Positions 6,208 to 12,469 of a stretch of DNA of 12,469 nt are shown one piece after another (position 1 is the stretch's first letter; the number at the start of each line of letters is the position of its first letter). The stretch is from Lachnospiraceae bacterium (lineage in GTDB: Bacteria; Bacillota; Clostridia; Lachnospirales; Lachnospiraceae). A program made the translations under genes and the position numbers. The DNA lies in the NCBI GenBank assembly GCA_020860745.1, contig JAJBTR010000387.1, positions 1 through 12,469 on the forward strand, given 5' to 3'. The notes below the pieces were generated by a model. It was not told the origin of the DNA. It saw only the letters and a program-made list of their open reading frames with translations, and did not search any database.

Positions 6208-7137
6208 TTACGCCGCTTTTACCAGACGGTACGCCTTGTCGATCAGCGGGTTGCCGTCCACCGTGCGGGAGAAGAGATTTTCCTTATAATTCTTCGTCCT
6301 GCGGATGGGGTCTGCATGGGTGGCAAAGTCTGACACCGCATTGACAAAACGGTAAGCGTTCTTTCCCACATCCATCAGGTCAGGCGCATCAAAATACCGG
6401 CTGGCAAGGTCTTCCCGCATGCGGCGGGTATTCTTTTTCTGCTGCGGCGTCCAGCTGTCCTCATAGGGGAGCAGCACTTCAATGTATTCCTTCACTTTCC
6501 TGTCATCCAGTTTCTTTTTCCGAAGCTCCTCAAACTCCATGCCGAGGTTCTCCATATAATAATCTGCCATGAAAAGCGTATCACGCGCTTCCTCCATCTT
6601 ACTCTTTATGTCCCCGGTGTGTATCATAGACCATGACCGCTTTGCCGTATCAAGCGCCAGGTTCAGCGTGTTGTTGCACACAACCCGGATCGGCGTCACC
6701 GCCACACGGATGGCGCCGCTCCCGTCATGGCTGTTGGAAAACACCAGATACGGGCTGATGCGGTCCCCCATGATCACAAACTCCTGCGGCATCCGTGCCA
6801 GCATCCAGACCTTGCGCCCTTCCTGCAAAGAACCTGCGGTTTCGTAACGGACACCCTCGCCCAGTAATTCATCCGTAAAGGCAAACGCCTCCTCATTCTG
6901 GACTACCTTGTAACGGTCCGTCACGACACCGAGGACTTTCCGGTCACTGCTGCGGATGTTGGCTTTGTAACCTTCAATATATTCACCATCCGTATAAATC
7001 GGCTCCTGCTCCACCATCCAGTCGAGCCCGGCCATTTTTAAAGCGTTCTTAGAATCCGGTGCCTGCATCACCTTCGTACCTAACCCGTGCCACGGGGTTT
7101 CTCTCACATAAAACATGCTTTCCACATTTGCTGCCAT
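6208..7137 (-). CDS. DUF932 (phage/plasmid-like protein)
   Basis: This 309-residue protein matches the DUF932 / phage-plasmid-like family (TIGR03299 type), whose biochemical role is not established. The characteristic start is present: YVRETPWHGLGTKVMQAPDS (residues 10-29). It continues with VLGVVTDRYKVVQNEEAFAF, EGRKVWMLARMP, PYLVFSNSHDGSGAIRVAVT, PIRVVCNNTLNLAL and a helical C-terminal half ending near NPLIDKAYRLVKAA. It appears full length. The start at 7137 is preceded by AAGGAGAT at a good distance. Homologues are common on phages, plasmids and integrative elements next to recombination genes, as here. It is probably soluble. Confidence 0.92.
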   Translation of the reverse strand: MAANVESMFYVRETPWHGLGTKVMQAPDSKNALKMAGLDWMVEQEPIYTDGEYIEGYKANIRSSDRKVLGVVTDRYKVVQNEEAFAFTDELLGEGVRYETAGSLQEGRKVWMLARMPQEFVIMGDRISPYLVFSNSHDGSGAIRVAVTPIRVVCNNTLNLALDTAKRSWSMIHTGDIKSKMEEARDTLFMADYYMENLGMEFEELRKKKLDDRKVKEYIEVLLPYEDSWTPQQKKNTRRMREDLASRYFDAPDLMDVGKNAYRFVNAVSDFATHADPIRRTKNYKENLFSRTVDGNPLIDKAYRLVKAA

Positions 7138-7173
7138 TGTTCAATCTCCTTTCCGATACTTGCTTCTCTTTCA

Positions 7174-7251
7174 TCAATCGTCCATATTTCTTACTACTTC
7201 CGCTGCGATCAGAGCTGCGCAGTTCAGCGCAACAACCAAAAGTTCGCCCAT
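7174..7251 (-). CDS. 25-residue hydrophobic peptide
   Basis: A frame from ATG (7249-7251) to TGA (7174-7176) encodes MGELLVVALNCAALIAAEVV followed by RNMDD. The ribosome site is excellent: AGGAGG with seven bases before the ATG. Residues 4-20 are hydrophobic with Ala and Val, giving one short membrane-type helix and a charged end. It is the first gene after the leader hairpin and lies 36 bases before the DUF932 gene. It may be a real microprotein, or a leader peptide whose translation affects the genes after it. I recognise no family. Confidence 0.55.
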   Translation of the reverse strand: MGELLVVALNCAALIAAEVVRNMDD

Positions 7252-7288
7252 GTAATAGCCTCCTTTCCGCCAGACGGGCATAAAATTA

Positions 7289-7313
7289 GCGGAGCCCGAT
7301 ATAAAGGCTCCGC
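7289..7313 (-). terminator. hairpin ending the zinc-ribbon cassette
   Basis: GCGGAGCC (7289-7296) and GGCTCCGC (7306-7313) pair perfectly, with a 9-base loop. In the minus-strand transcript the stem is followed by TAATTTTATG, a modest T-tract. It is 137 bases past the stop of the last zinc-ribbon gene. A plausible promoter for the next operon lies upstream of it, so the hairpin would also sit in that operon's leader. Its stem nearly matches the terminator at 11761-11798. Confidence 0.6.
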
Positions 7314-7334
7314 CATCCATCTGTTGATTACACT

Positions 7335-7385
7335 ATTATAATATATGCCTGTAATGTTATATTTTTACAGTACCTGCCATGACAA
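7335..7385 (-). promoter_or_regulatory. candidate promoter for the DUF932/recombination genes
   Basis: On the minus strand TTGTCA (7380-7385) is followed after 18 bases by TATAAC (7356-7361), a fair sigma-A-type pair. A perfect TATAAT (7335-7340) lies further on but lacks a good -35 box. Transcripts from either would run through the hairpin at 7289-7313 before reaching the 25-residue peptide. The surroundings repeat GGCAGGTA twice (minus strand, about 7369-7376 and 7422-7429), a possible control site. Confidence 0.4.
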
Positions 7386-7449
7386 GATTGTGAAAATAAT
7401 GTGTGGACTGTATACTATACCTGCCCCATATCAAACCGGCAGATCAGTA

Positions 7450-8613
7450 TCAGTTAAATTCCAGAGAATACTGGTAACTGCACTGCAGGATATCCAACAA
7501 CGCAGCTGAATCCATCCATGTAAATTTATCTTCATCATCCGTAGAAGCTGTCATATAGGAATCATCCTGTTCGGACCATGTCAGTGTAAAAGAAACATCC
7601 TCCCTTTCAGGCATGTCAACATACAAAGTATACGCATCCACAACGGTACATTCATATGTACCAAAATATCCCGCATCATAATAGGTATCCATGCTCCCCA
7701 CAGACACATAGATCGTACCGTCTTCATCCTGCGTCAGGTCCAACCTCCCCGGGACAAGTTCATCATCGTAATAGGAAGGTTCGTAAGTTCCTATTTTCCC
7801 AAGAAACGTCTGCGTCTCTGTTTCTTCTACAGCCTCAGTCTCTACTTCCTCAGAAGTATCCTCTGTGCTGGTATCCTCAGATTCATTTACATCTTCATCA
7901 CCCGCCATGTCCTCTTCCAGAGATGCATTCTCAGATTCCTCCACCGACTTGACCGGCCCGAAATGGCCTTCCAACACAGTCTGGTCCGCCTTATTATCAT
8001 CAGAAACAGCTGTTAGTCCACACTCCGGATGAGAACCGATATAACTCCCATATATGCTGTTTAAAAATGCTGCCAGACCACTTGCAGAATACGAATCGGT
8101 ATCATCTGTAAAGGAGTCAATGCCACTCGCTTCAAAAGTTTCCGAATCATCATCATAAACCGAGAACTGAAGCTCCACATAGTCTTCATTGCAATAATCC
8201 ACGATGTAGTATGTGCCGTCTTCCGATGTGCCATACGTCCATTCACCGCCCGCATACAGATACTCGATCACTTCTTTCACTGTCACGGTATCATAGTCTC
8301 CCAGGTATCCGTTCTGTACCTCCTCACAAAGCTCTGCAGCCCTCGCCGCAGTTTCATCCTCCCCGCCGCTGCCGCTATTCATAAATATCAGAATTGCTGC
8401 AATCACAATGACAACAACAACTACCAATGCAATGATTTTTCCTTTCCCTTTTTTCTTTTTCTTCTCAGGACCCTTCTTTGACGTAGCTTCCGTTTCCTTT
8501 ACAGAACCTACTGTCTCTGCTTTTTTCTCTGCGTTGCTGCCAATCCGGCTTCCGCAGTTCGGGCAGAAAGCTGTCCCTTCCTTTACTTCATTGCCGCAAT
8601 TTGGACAAAACAT
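7450..8613 (-). CDS. zinc-ribbon, single-pass membrane protein with acidic outer domain
   Basis: This 387-residue protein starts with a zinc ribbon (CPNCG at 3-7, CPNCG at 17-21, so Cys3, Cys6, Cys17 and Cys20). A lysine-rich stretch follows (about 46-59), then one membrane helix (60-78, IALVVVVVIVIAAILIFMNS). By the positive-inside rule the ribbon is cytoplasmic and the rest outside. The outer part has one domain (about 85-215), an acidic Glu/Ser/Thr linker (about 220-268) and a second beta-looking domain (about 270-387, with Tyr/Asp repeats such as TYEPSYYDDE). I start it at 8613 because GAGGAGGAAAAGAGT stands directly before ATG TTT TGT, as in its neighbours; the in-frame ATG at 8652 lacks this. 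It is the last gene of the cassette. Function unknown; a sensor or wall-facing partner is a guess. Confidence 0.8.
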   Translation of the reverse strand: MFCPNCGNEVKEGTAFCPNCGSRIGSNAEKKAETVGSVKETEATSKKGPEKKKKKGKGKIIALVVVVVIVIAAILIFMNSGSGGEDETAARAAELCEEVQNGYLGDYDTVTVKEVIEYLYAGGEWTYGTSEDGTYYIVDYCNEDYVELQFSVYDDDSETFEASGIDSFTDDTDSYSASGLAAFLNSIYGSYIGSHPECGLTAVSDDNKADQTVLEGHFGPVKSVEESENASLEEDMAGDEDVNESEDTSTEDTSEEVETEAVEETETQTFLGKIGTYEPSYYDDELVPGRLDLTQDEDGTIYVSVGSMDTYYDAGYFGTYECTVVDAYTLYVDMPEREDVSFTLTWSEQDDSYMTASTDDEDKFTWMDSAALLDILQCSYQYSLEFN

Positions 8614-8653
8614 ACTCTTTTCCTCCTCACACATGGTTTTTATGCAGGCCATC

Positions 8654-9133
8654 CTATATCACAATAATTACAACCACTATAACAATCACGATGAGCGCGA
8701 TTACCATATTCCGTTTTTTCTTCTTAATCTCTTCTCTTGTAAATTCATCCTTTTTTATCCGGGAAAACAGGGATATGAATCCGCCGAGTATACCTAACAC
8801 AGCAGCCACAGTGAAAATCACTCCCATAACAGCACTTCCCTCTGAAAACAAAAGCAGTGCCAGTATAGCAAAAACAATCCCGAGAATAATCTCCAGAATA
8901 TTGCCGGTTTTGATCGCAACCCTGTCAAACGCCGAATACTCCATGCCGCCATCCGGCATATCATCTTCGCGTATGCGATTCTCATCCGGAGTCTCTGCCC
9001 TGGTCTCAGCTTCCCGGACCGGGGAAGCATACATACCCGGTGTTTCATTTACAGGCCATGATACTTTATTCCCGCAGCTCGTGCAGAAGTTCTGGCCTTC
9101 CTGCAGCTCTTTTCCGCATTTCCCACAAAACAT
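8654..9133 (-). CDS. zinc-ribbon protein with three membrane helices
   Basis: This 159-residue protein has a zinc ribbon (CGKCG at 3-7 and CTSCG at 17-21) and a charged linker of about 50 residues. Two adjacent membrane helices follow (about 79-96, ILEIILGIVFAILALLLF, and 101-123, AVMGVIFTVAAVLGILGGFI), then a lysine-rich loop (RIKKDEFTREEIKKKKRN) and a final helix (about 143-159) made almost only of Ile and Val, ending at the C-terminus. TAGGAGATAACAG provides the ribosome site, overlapping the stop of the TM2 gene. It lies 40 bases before the next zinc-ribbon gene. The ribbon is probably cytoplasmic. No named family beyond the ribbon is recognised. Confidence 0.8.
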   Translation of the reverse strand: MFCGKCGKELQEGQNFCTSCGNKVSWPVNETPGMYASPVREAETRAETPDENRIREDDMPDGGMEYSAFDRVAIKTGNILEIILGIVFAILALLLFSEGSAVMGVIFTVAAVLGILGGFISLFSRIKKDEFTREEIKKKKRNMVIALIVIVIVVVIIVI

Positions 9134-9143
9134 CTGTTATCTC

Positions 9144-9749
9144 CTACGCTAAAATATTTCCGTTTTCATCTGCCGGCTGAGCCAGTGCTATGAAAAATTC
9201 GATCAGGGCAATCACAGACGGTATGCATGTCCAGCAAAAGCACAGATATAAAATACCCATACCGATCTTCCCGGAATAGAATTTATGTGCCCCTATCCCG
9301 CCAAGGAAGATAGCCAGCAGACAATAGACAACCTTGCTCACCACTTTTTTGTTGCCAACCATCGTACCGGGCGCCATGGCGGAACCTTTCCCTGACTGGT
9401 TATCATTTGTAATATGGATATTGATCCCGCCGGGCGGCACCTGATTCTGAGCAGACTCTTTCTGTGCCGCTTTGACGACCATGACCTGTGTCTCCGTTTT
9501 AAATATTTCAACGGGGTCGCCGACCTGCGGGACAAAATTCAGGTCACATGCCCGCACCTGCTCAATCCTGCCGCCCGCAGTCCCTATACTGATGATATCA
9601 CCCTGAATTTTGATGATCTTCGCAGCTCCTGCTTTTGCATCCGCACCCGTGTTTGCAGAACGATCACTTACCCTTGCACCGCAATTAGCGCAAAACATCT
9701 CATCCCCCCGGATCTGCTTACCGCAGGAAGCACAATATCGCATAGCCAT
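9144..9749 (-). CDS. zinc-ribbon protein with TM2 domain
   Basis: This 201-residue protein combines a zinc ribbon (CASCG at 6-10 and CANCG at 20-24), a small beta-rich region (about 42-95, KIIKIQGDIISIGTAGGRIE and GDPVEIFKTETQVMVV) and a C-terminal TM2 domain (about 134-191). The TM2 hallmark LGGIGAHKFYSGKIGMGILY is visible, with two membrane helices around a short turn. TM2 proteins occur widely, but their activity is not well defined. The start ATG GCT ATG at 9749 follows AAGGAGATAAGAGT. It lies 36 bases after the previous gene's stop, on the same strand, and its stop overlaps the next ribosome site. Both ends of the protein should be on the same membrane side. Confidence 0.87.
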   Translation of the reverse strand: MAMRYCASCGKQIRGDEMFCANCGARVSDRSANTGADAKAGAAKIIKIQGDIISIGTAGGRIEQVRACDLNFVPQVGDPVEIFKTETQVMVVKAAQKESAQNQVPPGGINIHITNDNQSGKGSAMAPGTMVGNKKVVSKVVYCLLAIFLGGIGAHKFYSGKIGMGILYLCFCWTCIPSVIALIEFFIALAQPADENGNILA

Positions 9750-9785
9750 ACTCTTATCTCCTTAAAAATTAATATCCTATGTTCT

Positions 9786-10412
9786 TTACTTAAACAGACC
9801 TTTCGCCGCTTTCTTGAATTTAGTCATCGTAAGCGCGCCATACTGGTACCGGATATTTTTCTCATGGTCTGTCAGATAGATATACGCACTGTTTGTGACA
9901 TCCAGGCTCATCTTGCTTCCGGCTTTACCCATGTAATATGTCACAATCGTCCAGCGGCCATCCTTACTCTCGATTCTCCGGTTACCGGCCACGACCCCCT
10001 TACCCATGACAACTGCCTCCAGTTTTTTCAGTCCCTTCGGGTCATCCGCATACTGCGGGATAATGTACTTGCCGATCAGTTTCGCAATATCCTCCGGCTC
10101 TACCTGATAGCTCTGCAAATCCTCATTGCCTAAGACTTTCCGGCTAAAACCCGTCCTTGCCTTATTGCCGATCTTTTCTTTTTTGATCGTCATACCGGCC
10201 AGATCGTCGTCCTCCGTTTCCGGAATATCATTCAATCCGATTTCCGGCTCTTCCGTAACCGACTCTGACTCCTGCCGGCGTTTTTCCGCCGCCTGATTAT
10301 CCTGGTCTTCAGAAAACTCTGCCTGATTAACCGGCACGACCACTCTGGCTCCGCAGTTCATACAGAATTTAGCGTTATCTGACAATTCACTTCCACAATT
10401 CATACAAAACAT
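9786..10412 (-). CDS. zinc-ribbon protein with soluble C-terminal domain
   Basis: This 208-residue protein begins with a zinc ribbon (CMNCG at 3-7 and CMNCG at 17-21). A long acidic, probably disordered linker follows (about 30-72), then a compact domain (about 75-208) without membrane helices: VEPEDIAKLIGKYIIPQYAD, then AVVMGKGVVAGNRRIESKDG, RWTIVTYYMG, KMSLDVTNSAYIYLTDHEKN and a basic end TKFKKAAKGLFK. The domain looks alpha/beta, but I do not recognise it. AAGGAGAAGAGCT supplies the ribosome site. It follows the GTPase gene by 35 bases and is the only clearly soluble member of the four ribbon proteins, so it may link the GTPase to the membrane members (inference). Confidence 0.82.
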   Translation of the reverse strand: MFCMNCGSELSDNAKFCMNCGARVVVPVNQAEFSEDQDNQAAEKRRQESESVTEEPEIGLNDIPETEDDDLAGMTIKKEKIGNKARTGFSRKVLGNEDLQSYQVEPEDIAKLIGKYIIPQYADDPKGLKKLEAVVMGKGVVAGNRRIESKDGRWTIVTYYMGKAGSKMSLDVTNSAYIYLTDHEKNIRYQYGALTMTKFKKAAKGLFK

Positions 10413-10447
10413 AGCTCTTCTCCTTTCATTTTTCCACTATGATTCTG

Positions 10448-11590
10448 TTATCCAAAGATATTTTCTATAAAACCTTTAACAGCTCCGCATAGGCCACCAA
10501 CCACAAAACCCACAGCCAAACCGGGTATTCCTATTATGACTCCTCCAATCACGCCGCCAGTCTCTGCGCCATCCTCCATACAGCATCCGATGGATTCCCA
10601 AAAACCAAGCCGGGTTTTTTCTTTGTAATCAGCTTCTTCATCATCATGAAGCCACTTGTCCTCATCGACATTAATATTATCTGCTATAGCCAGCCTCTTA
10701 TCTTTCGGTATCGACCGGATAATGTAATAAAGAAGCTTCGTCAGGTTATATGGCTTACACTGTTCTTCTCCGTCCTCTTTATAACCGGCACAATAATATA
10801 TAGGGCGCACAGAAATTCCTGTTCCTTCTTTAATTCTGGTTTCGACCGACTTTGCCTTTTGTTTTAAATATTTCAGCAGGACTTCATCAGGGACATTATT
10901 TTCTACATCCCAATGTTTTCCTTTCATTGCCACGTCAGCCTGATTGATTCCGATGAGAATCCGGCCTTCCCTGTCATCTCCAAGGCAAGGGATGATGACG
11001 TTATTAATCAGGTCATATGATGTGCCAAGATCCTTTGACGAGGCATCTAAAACGACTAATACCAGATCAATCAATGGATCGCCATTTTCATCCAGCTCAC
11101 TTAACTTCCTGATGATCATATTATTATATTTTTCATCAGAGTGAACTCCATCACCAAGACCCGGCGTGTCCCAGATTGTCAGGTTATCCAGCACATAGCT
11201 TGTAATATAATCCGTCTCCGGCTCTACGCGAACTCCCACCGTTGCCCCTTCCATATTAAATTAGGCATGAAGCGTGGAACTCTTACCGCTTCCCGTGGCT
11301 CCAACTAATATGATATTTACTTTCTTTTCCCGCATCCTGATCAGTCTGGAAAGCTGATTATTTTTTTCATGTACAGGCAAATCTGAAGACATAATATCTT
11401 CTTCCAGAAGTTCAAAAATGCTCTTTCTCGGTTCTGCATTCTGGTCTGTTTCTGCCTCAGTTTCAGGAGAATCAGCATCTTCTATCTTTACATCACTTAC
11501 CGATTCCGGTGTGGTCATCTCAGGAATAACATTATCGCCACCTGATATCTCATTTGTGTTTTCAAAAACTGTTCCATTCGTTTCTTTCAT
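10448..11590 (-). pseudogene. YfjP/dynamin-like GTPase, interrupted by an in-frame TAA
   Basis: The intact protein would be about 380 residues. It has an acidic disordered N-part (about 1-70), a P-loop GATGSGKS (97-104), the G3 motif WDTPGLGD (about 140-147), NQAD in the place of NKxD (about 215-218), and a C-terminal glycine zipper (about 336-380, with GGVIGGVIIGIPGLAVGFVV and GGLCGAVKG) of a kind that can insert in membranes. After STLHA a TAA (11261-11263) ends the first 109-codon part; the same frame continues FNMEGATVGV for 270 codons. Relatives have ALFN/AVFN-like sequence there, so TAA most simply replaces a TTA Leu codon by one base change. The second part has an ATG at 11254 but no ribosome site and would lack the P-loop. 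The gene starts at ATG 11590 behind GGAGGAGA. It is the first gene of the cassette. Confidence 0.82.
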
Positions 11591-11676
11591 TGTCTTCTCC
11601 TCCGCATGATAAAAAATTTGTTTTTAATTGCACAATGATTTACATTGATGTCTCTTCTTCTTTGTTTCACAATCCG

Positions 11677-11685
11677 AGTATAGCA
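11677..11685 (-). promoter_or_regulatory. candidate extended -10 element for the GTPase cassette
   Basis: On the minus strand TGCTATACT (11677-11685) fits an extended -10 element (TGnTATAAT type), about 87 bases before the GTPase start. No good -35 box is present at 16-18 bases. The imperfect palindrome GACAATATATGTC (11694-11706) directly upstream could be an operator. The call rests on sequence resemblance only. Confidence 0.35.
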
Positions 11686-11727
11686 GGGAGGATAGACATA
11701 TATTGTCGCTGTGAATGGTTTTCTGTA

Positions 11728-11761
11728 GAAAATCCAGATAAATTTGTATTTTTGGATTTTC
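11728..11761. repeat. 9-bp perfect inverted repeat
   Basis: GAAAATCCA (11728-11736) and TGGATTTTC (11753-11761) are perfect inverted arms around a 16-base AT-rich loop. It directly follows, in the minus-strand sense, the T-run of the terminator at 11761-11798 and precedes the candidate promoter. It may be an operator or a second, weaker transcript-end structure. Confidence 0.45.
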
Positions 11762-11798
11762 GAGCAAAAAATCAGCGGAGCAGTAATCATGCTCCGCT
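11761..11798 (-). terminator. strong intrinsic terminator
   Basis: AGCGGAGC (11774-11781) and GCTCCGCT (11791-11798) form a perfect 8-bp GC-rich stem with a 9-base loop. On the minus strand the stem is followed by GATTTTTTGC, a run of six T. It would end transcripts of the membrane gene that stops at 11943 and separate it from the GTPase cassette. Confidence 0.85.
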
Positions 11799-11942
11799 TA
11801 AATATTCCGAGGCTTTTTTACCCCAACTTATTCCATCACTCTTTCTTCCCAATTTTACACTTCAGTATATACATGACATATATTTTATTATTTCCCGATG
11901 GCAATTTCCTTTTTCTACTGATTGTCAATTCTTATTGGTTGT

Positions 11943-12469
11943 TTAATTAACACACATATTTTTTTCAGTTGTATATAAACCACTGTGCTGATAGCCATAT
12001 CTCATTAGTTCCTCCTCTATTTTGTTTAGCTTCTCTATCTCGCCGCTTATTTTTTCATATATTCTATTTTCACCAAATTCCTTCTTCACATTAAGCAAGA
12101 ACCTCATATCCCTGAACAAATGAGCAATCGTCACTAATAAACCGCCGATATCGACACCTTTTGCATTCTGCGTAAGATACGCGGCAATCAAATTACTGCT
12201 TGTACCAATTGTATTGGCAATTAATAATATTTTTCTTGTCCTGACCTCAAACAAATCCCTGCTGCCATCTTTCTGCGAATCATAATACAACCCATGAACT
12301 AATCCAATTATAGTAACTATTAAAATAGAAATAGCCGCAGATTTTCCTATGATTTTAACATCTCTGGCAAAACACAGAGCATCATAATGTTCTTTGTATA
12401 GATTGCTCGCAAAATCTGGCGCAAATGTCTCGACAACAGGAACCGGAAAACCCCTTTTTGTAGTTATAT
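11943..12469 (-). CDS. membrane protein, 5' end beyond the window
   Basis: The frame is open from the right window edge (first whole codons ITTKRGFPVPVVETF) to TAA at 11943, giving about 175 residues of C-terminal part; a TTG at 12290 is inside the gene and is not its start. Hydrophobic segments are SAAISILIVTIIGLVHGLYY, ILLIANTIGTSSNLIAAYLT and VDIGGLLVTIAHL, suggesting two or three membrane helices. An amphipathic charged tail follows (RFLLNVKKEFGENRIYEKIS, then EIEKLNKIEEELMRYG). A strong terminator lies about 145 bases after the stop, so it belongs to a separate transcript from the GTPase cassette, though it could be functionally linked. I do not recognise the family. Confidence 0.75.
   Translation of the reverse strand, partial: ITTKRGFPVPVVETFAPDFASNLYKEHYDALCFARDVKIIGKSAAISILIVTIIGLVHGLYYDSQKDGSRDLFEVRTRKILLIANTIGTSSNLIAAYLTQNAKGVDIGGLLVTIAHLFRDMRFLLNVKKEFGENRIYEKISGEIEKLNKIEEELMRYGYQHSGLYTTEKNMCVN

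Larger units (their letters stand above)
11591..11942. other. 352-base intergenic region, AT-rich
   Basis: It lies between the end of the partial membrane gene and the GTPase start. It holds a strong minus-strand terminator, a second hairpin and a candidate promoter, listed separately. Between 11799 and 11942 I see only AT-rich sequence without a gene. A 24-codon open stretch on the minus strand ends in the terminator (SDGISWGKKASEYLSGA, stop at 11787-11789). It has no start and may be a trace of a lost gene. Confidence 0.5.

Noticed and set aside
8408..9152. Two plus-strand frames rich in Phe, Thr and Ser opposite the ribbon genes
   Set aside because: Their composition is the reverse complement of the Val/Ile/Lys membrane and lysine stretches; no start signals.
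9414..10133. 239-codon plus-strand frame opposite two zinc-ribbon genes
   Set aside because: Spans two minus-strand genes and their gap, with no ribosome site or recognisable domain; a shadow of those genes.
11787..11861. 24-codon open stretch ending inside the terminator
   Set aside because: Reads like a protein C-terminus but has an upstream stop, no start codon with a ribosome site and no recognisable family; at most a gene trace.
1..12469. CRISPR array, tRNA, rRNA, insertion sequence ends
   Set aside because: No regularly spaced repeats of 24-40 bp, no cloverleaf or rRNA-like stretches, and no transposase other than the small serine recombinase were seen.

Overview
All genes I can support lie on the minus strand. 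The window looks like accessory DNA (an integrative element or plasmid-like island) from a low-to-mid GC Firmicute, probably a gut clostridium of the Lachnospiraceae type. That inference rests on strong AGGAGG-type ribosome binding sites, occasional TTG starts, and families common on mobile elements of such bacteria: DUF5688-, DUF3848-, DUF6809-, LPD28- and DUF932-like proteins plus a small serine recombinase. No tRNA, rRNA, CRISPR array, relaxase or conjugation gene is visible.

Read in the direction of transcription (right to left) there are three blocks. (1) 12469-11943 is the 3' part of a membrane protein gene cut by the window edge; a strong intrinsic terminator follows at 11761-11798. 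(2) 11590-7450 is a compact cassette. It holds a dynamin/YfjP-like GTPase with a glycine-zipper tail, then four consecutive proteins that all begin with the same double-CxxC zinc ribbon but carry different remainders: a soluble domain, a TM2 domain, a three-helix membrane protein, and a single-pass protein with a large acidic outside domain. The GTPase is interrupted by one in-frame TAA just after its P-loop. The cassette is bounded on both sides by hairpins with nearly the same stem (GCGGAGC/GCTCCGC). (3) 7251-448 is a recombination and accessory module: a 25-residue peptide, a DUF932 protein, a small acidic protein, a YqaJ-type exonuclease, SSB, a non-coding block with symmetric TTCCA/TGGAA repeats, a DUF3848-like protein, a Rad52-family annealing protein, a DUF6809-like protein, a DUF5688 gene broken by a one-base frameshift, a 35-residue membrane peptide, an LPD28-like protein and a serine recombinase.

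The exonuclease, SSB and Rad52-type annealing protein form a plausible phage-style single-strand annealing pathway (comparable in logic to lambda Red). The serine recombinase would supply site-specific resolution or inversion. The zinc-ribbon/GTPase cassette has no function I can name. Its shared N-terminal zinc ribbons, membrane-bound members and membrane-active-looking GTPase make it the best candidate for an undescribed multi-protein membrane system. The left end (1-447) is AT-rich and holds only one doubtful reading frame and a long hairpin.
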